Below, one piece after another: positions 1-4,841 of a DNA stretch of 7,762 bases (position 1 is the first letter of the stretch; each line of letters begins with the position of its first letter). A program made the translations under genes and the position numbers. A model generated the notes under the pieces. That model saw nothing but the letters and a program-made list of their open reading frames with translations, did no database searches and was not told the origin of the DNA. Source of the DNA: CAYTOJ01 sp964439415 (GTDB lineage: Bacteria > Pseudomonadota > Alphaproteobacteria > Rickettsiales > CAZAGG01); NCBI GenBank assembly GCA_964439415.1, contig CAYTOJ010000092.1:1-7762 (forward strand). Reading direction: 5' to 3'.

Positions 1-63
1 ATATTCTATTTCTTGATCAAGTTCTTGAAAGGCTTCTGCAGTGATCTCATAACGGTAGCTCAC
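1..63 (-). CDS. parE: ParE-like toxin, N-terminal fragment (runs off left edge)
   Basis: Partial gene: only the first 21 codons are in the window. Starting at a GTG (63-61, minus strand) the peptide reads MSYRYEITAEAFQELDQEIE, which matches the typical start of ParE/RelE-superfamily toxins (a short beta strand, then a helix rich in acidic residues and Gln). The GTG overlaps the TGA of the upstream antitoxin gene as GTGA, the usual translational coupling of parDE operons. ParE toxins typically poison DNA gyrase, and RelE relatives cleave mRNA at the ribosome; which applies cannot be decided from 21 residues. The call rests on this short N-terminus plus the position directly after a ParD-like gene. 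The catalytic or C-terminal part is outside the window. Confidence 0.72.
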   Translation of the reverse strand, partial: MSYRYEITAEAFQELDQEIEY

Positions 64-332
64 TCACCAAGTCCATACTTCACTGCCAGTTTTGTGAAGG
101 CTTCTTCTCCATCAATCAGCTCCACATTACCTGAAAGAACTTTGCTACGGCGGCGCTGCATTTCCCCGCGCAACTCTGATATATCACGTAACTGTTGCCA
201 TGAAACAGAGTCGTTAAAAAAATTATTTAGTGCCTCCCATACAACTTCACTGACACTGTTATACATGCCGGATGATACTTCGCGGTGTACCATAGCCTCC
301 AATTCTTGTGGTAAGGATACATGCAAAGTCAT
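60..332 (-). CDS. parD: ParD-like antitoxin (ribbon-helix-helix), type II toxin-antitoxin module
   Basis: Predicted 90-residue antitoxin that would bind and neutralise the ParE-like toxin encoded just downstream and repress its own promoter. The start MTLHVSLPQELEAMV followed by SGMYNSVSEVVWEAL is the classic ParD N-terminal ribbon-helix-helix: a short DNA-binding strand, then two helices. The C-terminal half (about residues 40-90) is charged and would wrap around the toxin. An in-frame ATG lies 6 codons upstream (350), but the internal ATG at 332 is preferred: GGAGGAAG at 348-341 is a good ribosome binding site for it, and family members begin at this point. The stop codon overlaps the GTG of parE. 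The gene is transcribed away from rpoN. Length is normal for ParD, and no broken or missing part is visible. Confidence 0.85.
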   Translation of the reverse strand: MTLHVSLPQELEAMVHREVSSGMYNSVSEVVWEALNNFFNDSVSWQQLRDISELRGEMQRRRSKVLSGNVELIDGEEAFTKLAVKYGLGE

Positions 333-361
333 AAAAGTAGCTTCCTCCATTATCTACATTC

Positions 362-398
362 ATTATATTATATACTTACAACCTCTGGCAATCGCCAG
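362..398 (-). promoter_or_regulatory. Candidate promoter and operator for parDE
   Basis: On the minus strand, TTGCCA (391-386) and TATAAT (367-362) are separated by 18 bases and lie 30 bases upstream of the preferred parD start, a good sigma-70-type arrangement. The -35 element sits inside a small inverted repeat, CTGGC-aatc-GCCAG (385-398). ParD antitoxins usually repress their own operon through short palindromes at the promoter, so this repeat is a reasonable operator candidate. The promoter is read from the sequence; the operator role is inference. Confidence 0.5.
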
Positions 399-418
399 CA
401 CCATATACCCAAACTAAA

Positions 419-451
419 TTGACAAAAAATTAACCAATCAGGTGTTAATAT
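419..451 (+). promoter_or_regulatory. Weak candidate promoter for rpoN
   Basis: A perfect TTGACA (419-424) faces rpoN, followed by AT-rich sequence with TAATAT at 446-451. The spacing of 21 bases is longer than the usual 16-18, so this is only a suggestion. The rest of 333-500 shows the parDE promoter in the opposite direction and no other gene. Confidence 0.25.
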
Positions 452-500
452 ATTTTTGGGATTTTTGCATTCCCTGAAAATTCAATTGGTTGGTATGTAA

Positions 501-1955
501 GTGGCAGTAGCGCAGAGAATTGAAGTCCGGCAGTCGCAATCGCTTGTGATGACGCAGGCGCTGCGGCAGTCGATTGAGATATTGCAGATGTCCTCACAGG
601 AGCTTACGGAATTCGTCAACCAGGAGGCGGAGAGTAATCCCTTAATCCAGGTGGAATATAGCGGCGGTGATACTGAAGAGCCTGCAAGCCCGGCAATTAA
701 ACACCAGGAGCAGGAATCAAGAGAAATGGACGAGGACGGACAGAGGTGGGAGGAGCGTTTATCATCCCTCACCAGTTCCCGTTATGATTCATCCGGCTCA
801 AATGATGACGATAATAATCTGGAGAAATACGCCGCCCGTGAGAAAACCCTGAAAGATCATCTGGAAGAGCAGTTATATATGGATATAGCCGACCCTGTGC
901 AGCGCATCATCGGCCTGCACCTGATCGACCTGGTGGATGATTCAGGATACCTGAAGGAAGAGGCGGCGGAATTGCATAAACAGCTGGGCTGTAGTCAGGC
1001 GCAGGTGGAGGAAGTGATACAGCTTTTGCAGCGCTTCGACCCCGCAGGGGTGTTCGCCCGTAGCCTGGCTGAATGCCTGGAACTGCAACTACGTGAGCGC
1101 AACCGTTTTGACCCGGCAATGGAGCTTCTGCTCCAGAATCTTGATCTTCTGGCGCGCAAAGACCTGAAAAACTTGCAGAGAATCTGCGGGGTGGATGCTG
1201 ATGATATAGCAGATATGGTAGCGGAAATTAAAGCCCTCAGCCCTAAGCCGGGCCTCAAATTCTCCGGTGCTGATTCGGCGGTTGTAGTGCCGGATGTACT
1301 GGTTACCAAACGTCATGATAAATGGCATGTGGAACTCAACATTGAAGCCATGCCAAGGGTGTTAGTCAATAACGGCTACTTCAATGATGTCCGGGCAAAG
1401 GTAATTGATAAAAACGGGAAGAAATATTTAAGCGATACCTTAAGCAACGCCAGTTGGCTGGTTAAGGCGGTTGAGCAACGCGCCACCAACATTTTAAAAA
1501 TCGCCACAGAAATTGTTAACCGCCAGCAGGACTTTTTAAAATACGGGGTTACATATTTAAAGCCCATGGTGCTGAAGGATGTAGCTCAGGCGGTAGGTGT
1601 GCATGAAAGCACGGTCAGCCGGGTGACTTCCAATAAATATCTGCTTTGCCCGCTTGGCATGTATGAAATGAAATATTTTTTCACCAGCGGTATCGGCAGC
1701 GCCTTTGGTGGAGATAATCACTCCAGCGCGGCAGTTAAGCATAAAATCAAGCGCCTGGTTGAAGCGGAAGACCCGGCCAGTATATTATCCGACGATGAAA
1801 TAGCGGAGATTCTGCATAAGGATGGCATGGATATAGCCCGCAGAACGGTGGCGAAATACCGCGAGGCTGTCGGCATCGGCTCCTCAGTGCAGCGCCGCAG
1901 GGAAAAAGGGATTTTGAAGTTAACTGAAGTCAAGGCAAAAGGGATCAATGGATAA
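501..1955 (+). CDS. rpoN: RNA polymerase sigma-54 factor RpoN
   Basis: Sigma-54 directs RNA polymerase to -24/-12 promoters that open only with an AAA+ enhancer-binding activator. All family regions are present in 484 residues, a normal length. Region I (about 1-50) is Gln/Leu-rich and starts with the hallmark QRIEVRQSQSLVMTQALRQS. Region II (about 52-110) is acidic and variable. The core-binding and DNA-binding part follows, with the helix-turn-helix VAQAVGVHESTVSRVTSNKY (361-380) and the RpoN box ARRTVAKYRE (446-455), which contacts the -24 element. The start is GTG, because an in-frame TAA (498-500) lies directly before it and family proteins begin here. No strong Shine-Dalgarno sequence is visible. 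The 3' end overlaps cpaF by 8 bases. The usual partners of alphaproteobacterial rpoN (lptB upstream, hpf and ptsN downstream) are absent here. Confidence 0.96.
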   Translation: MAVAQRIEVRQSQSLVMTQALRQSIEILQMSSQELTEFVNQEAESNPLIQVEYSGGDTEEPASPAIKHQEQESREMDEDGQRWEERLSSLTSSRYDSSGSNDDDNNLEKYAAREKTLKDHLEEQLYMDIADPVQRIIGLHLIDLVDDSGYLKEEAAELHKQLGCSQAQVEEVIQLLQRFDPAGVFARSLAECLELQLRERNRFDPAMELLLQNLDLLARKDLKNLQRICGVDADDIADMVAEIKALSPKPGLKFSGADSAVVVPDVLVTKRHDKWHVELNIEAMPRVLVNNGYFNDVRAKVIDKNGKKYLSDTLSNASWLVKAVEQRATNILKIATEIVNRQQDFLKYGVTYLKPMVLKDVAQAVGVHESTVSRVTSNKYLLCPLGMYEMKYFFTSGIGSAFGGDNHSSAAVKHKIKRLVEAEDPASILSDDEIAEILHKDGMDIARRTVAKYREAVGIGSSVQRRREKGILKLTEVKAKGING

Positions 1956-3243
1956 TAGTTTTATTGAAGCATTCGAGCGTTACAGCGAACTGCTTAATGA
2001 GCGCAGCAACCAGATTGAGCAGGCACTCAGTTACCTGCGTTCCGCCAACTCCACAGGCAAACCAGTCACGCCTGCTGCTGCGGCGGCAGCATCTACCGGA
2101 TTTCAGACTATTACATCCGCTAACAGCCTTGCCAGTAAACGCATAGACTACGGCCCCATTCAAAACCTCGTAGATGATGATAATGTCAACGATATTCTCA
2201 TCAACGGTTATAAGCAGATTTATATCGAGCGCGCTGGCAAGCTGGAGATTACTGATCTTAAATTCGCATCCGAGAATGAAGTTCTGAAACTGGCGGTGGA
2301 GATTGCGGAAAGCTGTGGTCGTAAGCTTAATCCAGGCCGCCCGCTGGTGGATGCCCGCTTGCCTGATGGCAGCCGCGTAAATATTATCGCCATGCCACTC
2401 ACCGTGGATGGCACGGTGCTATCCATCAGAAAATTCGCCAAAAGGCCATATACGCTGGATTCCATAGTCGGCGGAGGCGGGCTTTCCCAATCAATGGCGG
2501 ACTTTTTGAAAGTTTGCGCGAAAAGCCGCCTTAACATGATAATTTCAGGCGGAACCGGCGCGGGTAAAACCACCCTGCTTAATGCCATTTCCGAGAGCAT
2601 AGAGCATAGCGAGCGTATAGTAACCATTGAAGACGCGGCGGAACTGCGCCTGCAACAGCCGCATGTGGTGCGCATGGAAACCAAGCCGTTTGATATGCAG
2701 ATGGCGCGGGAGGATGAAGTAACAATCCGTGATCTGGTGAAGAACTCGCTGCGTATGCGCCCTGACAGAATAATCGTGGGTGAGGTACGCGGCCCCGAAG
2801 CGTTTGATATGATGCAGGCCATGAACACCGGGCATGAGGGCTCAATGTGTACCGTGCACGCAAATCACCCGCGTGATGCCATGAGCAGGCTGGAGAATAT
2901 GATAACCATGGCTAATTTGCAGATTCCGCTTAAATCCATCCGCTACCAGTTAGCCTCGGCGGTGAATCTGTTTATCCAGATCAGCCGTATGCGGGATGGC
3001 AAGCGTAGAATTTCCGAAATTTCCGAAGTCACCGGCATGGAAGGCGATGTAGTGGTGATGCAGGATATTTTCCTCTTCAAGCCAGAAAAAGAAGAAGCCA
3101 ATGGCAATGTGGTTGGAAGTTTCCGCTGGACTGGTATCATGCCGCGCTTTGTCCGCCGCGCCGCATACTATAAACAGCTTGGCACATTGGAGAAGGCACT
3201 GGGCGTTAAAATCCCCATCAACACCCCTGGCAGTGCGCTGTAA
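1948..3243 (+). CDS. cpaF: CpaF/TadA-type secretion ATPase (Tad/Flp pilus family)
   Basis: Hexameric cytoplasmic ATPase of the type II/IV secretion superfamily, which powers assembly of Tad (Flp) pili or a related secretion machine at the inner membrane. Visible motifs: Asp-box region PLVDARLPDGSRVN (132-145), Walker A GGTGAGKTT (201-209), an Asp/Glu-rich stretch TIEDAAEL after it, Walker B RIIVGEVRG (274-282) and His box TGHEGSMCTVHAN (294-306). The arginine-rich stretch VKNSLRMRPDR before Walker B is typical. The N-terminus is short (about 50 residues before the conserved IDYGPIQNLVDDD), so there is no long extra domain. The 431 residues fit the family. The ATG lies inside the end of rpoN, so translation is probably coupled. 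No other tad/cpa genes (pilin, TadB/C, CpaE) are in the window, so the machine it serves is unknown. Assignment to CpaF rather than another PulE/VirB11 relative is likely but not certain. Confidence 0.92.
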   Translation: MDNSFIEAFERYSELLNERSNQIEQALSYLRSANSTGKPVTPAAAAAASTGFQTITSANSLASKRIDYGPIQNLVDDDNVNDILINGYKQIYIERAGKLEITDLKFASENEVLKLAVEIAESCGRKLNPGRPLVDARLPDGSRVNIIAMPLTVDGTVLSIRKFAKRPYTLDSIVGGGGLSQSMADFLKVCAKSRLNMIISGGTGAGKTTLLNAISESIEHSERIVTIEDAAELRLQQPHVVRMETKPFDMQMAREDEVTIRDLVKNSLRMRPDRIIVGEVRGPEAFDMMQAMNTGHEGSMCTVHANHPRDAMSRLENMITMANLQIPLKSIRYQLASAVNLFIQISRMRDGKRRISEISEVTGMEGDVVVMQDIFLFKPEKEEANGNVVGSFRWTGIMPRFVRRAAYYKQLGTLEKALGVKIPINTPGSAL

Positions 3244-3258
3244 CACTAATCAACAGTT

Positions 3259-3293
3259 CAGATAAGGTGTCTGCGCTCTGGACAGCTTATCTG
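3259..3293 (+). terminator. Hairpin between cpaF and the oxidoreductase gene; possible terminator
   Basis: CAGATAAG (3259-3266) pairs with CTTATCTG (3286-3293). After a g/g mismatch, TGTC (3268-3271) pairs with GACA (3281-3284), leaving a 9-base loop. The hairpin starts 15 bases after the cpaF stop codon. It has no run of T after it, so it is not a classic intrinsic terminator. It may act as a weak terminator, protect the mRNA 3' end, or have another role. It separates the rpoN-cpaF pair from the next gene pair. Confidence 0.45.
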
Positions 3294-3329
3294 TTAGCTG
3301 ATAGGTGTGTAGAAGATTAATAAATTCGC

Positions 3330-4838
3330 ATGGATACAGAGCAAAACTCACAGCAGATATTTCATACCATTTGCATAGGGGCGGGGTCGGCCGGGCTTAC
3401 TGCCGGGTATCTGCTCTCTAAAAAAAAATTATCTGTAATGGTGCTGGAAAAAGACTCTGAATATGTCGGCGGGATTTCCAGAACCGTTCGATATAAGGGT
3501 TTCGGTTTCGATATTGGCGGGCATCGGTTTTTCTCCAAATCCCGCCAGGTGGTGGATTTGTGGGAAGAAGTTCTGGGTGGGGATTTTTTGGAGCGGCCGC
3601 GTAAATCCCGCATTTTTTATGGCCGCAAATTGTACCCATATCCGCTGGAGCCATTCACTACATTGCGTAACCTTGGCATATTTGAATCAATGCGCTGCGT
3701 ATTATCCTACATAATTGCCAAGCTGCAGCCACGGGTGAATCCCAAATCGTTCGAGGATTGGGTTATCAACCACTTCGGCGCGAGATTATATAATATATTC
3801 TTCAAAACCTATACCGAGAAAGTATGGGGCATGAGCTGCCGGGAAATATCGGCGGACTGGGCAGCGCAGCGAATCAAGGGATTATCATTATACTCAGCCG
3901 TGCGTGCGGCGCTTTTTCCACCACGGGGCGAGAAGGACCCGAGCAAAATCATAAAAACGCTGATTGCTACTTTCCGCTACCCGCGTCAGGGTCCCGGCAT
4001 GATGTGGGAGAAAATGGCCAGATTGATTCAGGAAAATAAAGGCCAGGTGCAGTTAGGCCGTGGGGTGCGCGCTCTGGAGTACAACCAGGCAACCGGGTTA
4101 TGGAAAGTTGAAGCTGAAGCGGCGGATGGCGCAACTTCCACTTATTACGCACAACATGTTATCAGTTCGATGCCGCTGCGTGAACTTGTGAATATCATCA
4201 GCCCTAAATTGCCGGAAGCGGCGGTTAAAGCGGCTAACTGCCTGAAGTATCGTGATTTTCTGGTGGTGGCCTTGATACTGAAGGATAAAGGGCTGTTTGA
4301 TGACAACTGGATTTATATCCACGAGCCTGATGTAAAAGTGGGGCGGATACAGAATTTCAAGTCCTGGTCGCCGGAGTTAGTGCCTGACCCGGCACTTAAT
4401 TGTTATGGGATGGAGTATTTCTGCTTCGAGGGGGACGGGCTATGGAACAGTGCGGATAGTGACCTTAGCAAACTGGCGGTAAGTGAACTGGTGAAGCTTG
4501 GCCTTGCCGATGCTGCTGATGTTCAGGATGCCTGCGTGGTGCGCCAGCCAAAGGCTTATCCGGTTTACGACCAGGAATACCATATTCACGTTGATGTAAT
4601 CAGGCAGGCTCTGGCTGAGCACTGCCCCGGCCTGCACCTGGTGGGGCGCGCCGGAATGCACAAGTATAATAATCAAGATCATGCCATGATGACTGCCATG
4701 CTGACCGTGGAGAATATCCTGACTGGCAGAGACGAATACGATGTCTGGCGGGTAAACCAGGATGCCCAGTATCATGAAGAAGCGCACGGTAATGATGGCG
4801 CAAGCGGCGAGCGCCTGGTTCCATCACAGGCGGCATAA
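3330..4838 (+). CDS. FAD-dependent oxidoreductase, UDP-galactopyranose mutase-like / amine oxidase fold
   Basis: Predicted soluble flavoprotein of 502 residues. The dinucleotide-binding motif GAGSAG (17-22) follows a beta strand, with Glu40 at the end of the second strand positioned to bind the FAD ribose. GGISRT (47-52) and DIGGHRFFSK (61-70) are the next FAD-contacting motifs shared by UDP-galactopyranose mutase and protoporphyrinogen-oxidase-like enzymes. YTEKVWG (161-167) and the C-terminal GRAGMHKYNNQDHAMMTAM (from 439) complete the fold; the last segment normally closes over the flavin. Family members commonly sit in polysaccharide clusters, and here a glycosyltransferase-like membrane protein follows after 3 bases, so a role in sugar or glycan modification is inferred. 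The substrate cannot be read from sequence; a carotenoid- or porphyrin-type oxidase is less likely. A run of nine A (3420-3428) encodes Lys31-33. The ribosome binding site is weak (AGAAGA at 3311). Confidence 0.82.
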   Translation: MDTEQNSQQIFHTICIGAGSAGLTAGYLLSKKKLSVMVLEKDSEYVGGISRTVRYKGFGFDIGGHRFFSKSRQVVDLWEEVLGGDFLERPRKSRIFYGRKLYPYPLEPFTTLRNLGIFESMRCVLSYIIAKLQPRVNPKSFEDWVINHFGARLYNIFFKTYTEKVWGMSCREISADWAAQRIKGLSLYSAVRAALFPPRGEKDPSKIIKTLIATFRYPRQGPGMMWEKMARLIQENKGQVQLGRGVRALEYNQATGLWKVEAEAADGATSTYYAQHVISSMPLRELVNIISPKLPEAAVKAANCLKYRDFLVVALILKDKGLFDDNWIYIHEPDVKVGRIQNFKSWSPELVPDPALNCYGMEYFCFEGDGLWNSADSDLSKLAVSELVKLGLADAADVQDACVVRQPKAYPVYDQEYHIHVDVIRQALAEHCPGLHLVGRAGMHKYNNQDHAMMTAMLTVENILTGRDEYDVWRVNQDAQYHEEAHGNDGASGERLVPSQAA

Positions 4839-4841
4839 CTC

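Noticed and set aside
2220..2828. Minus-strand open frame of about 200 codons inside cpaF
   Set aside because: It lies wholly opposite the Walker motifs of a well-supported gene; codon bias of cpaF produces it.
3160..3330. Sigma-54 promoter (TGGCAC-N5-TTGC) near the genes
   Set aside because: TGGCAC at the end of cpaF is not followed by TTGC at the right spacing, and no other convincing -24/-12 site was found by eye in the intergenic regions.
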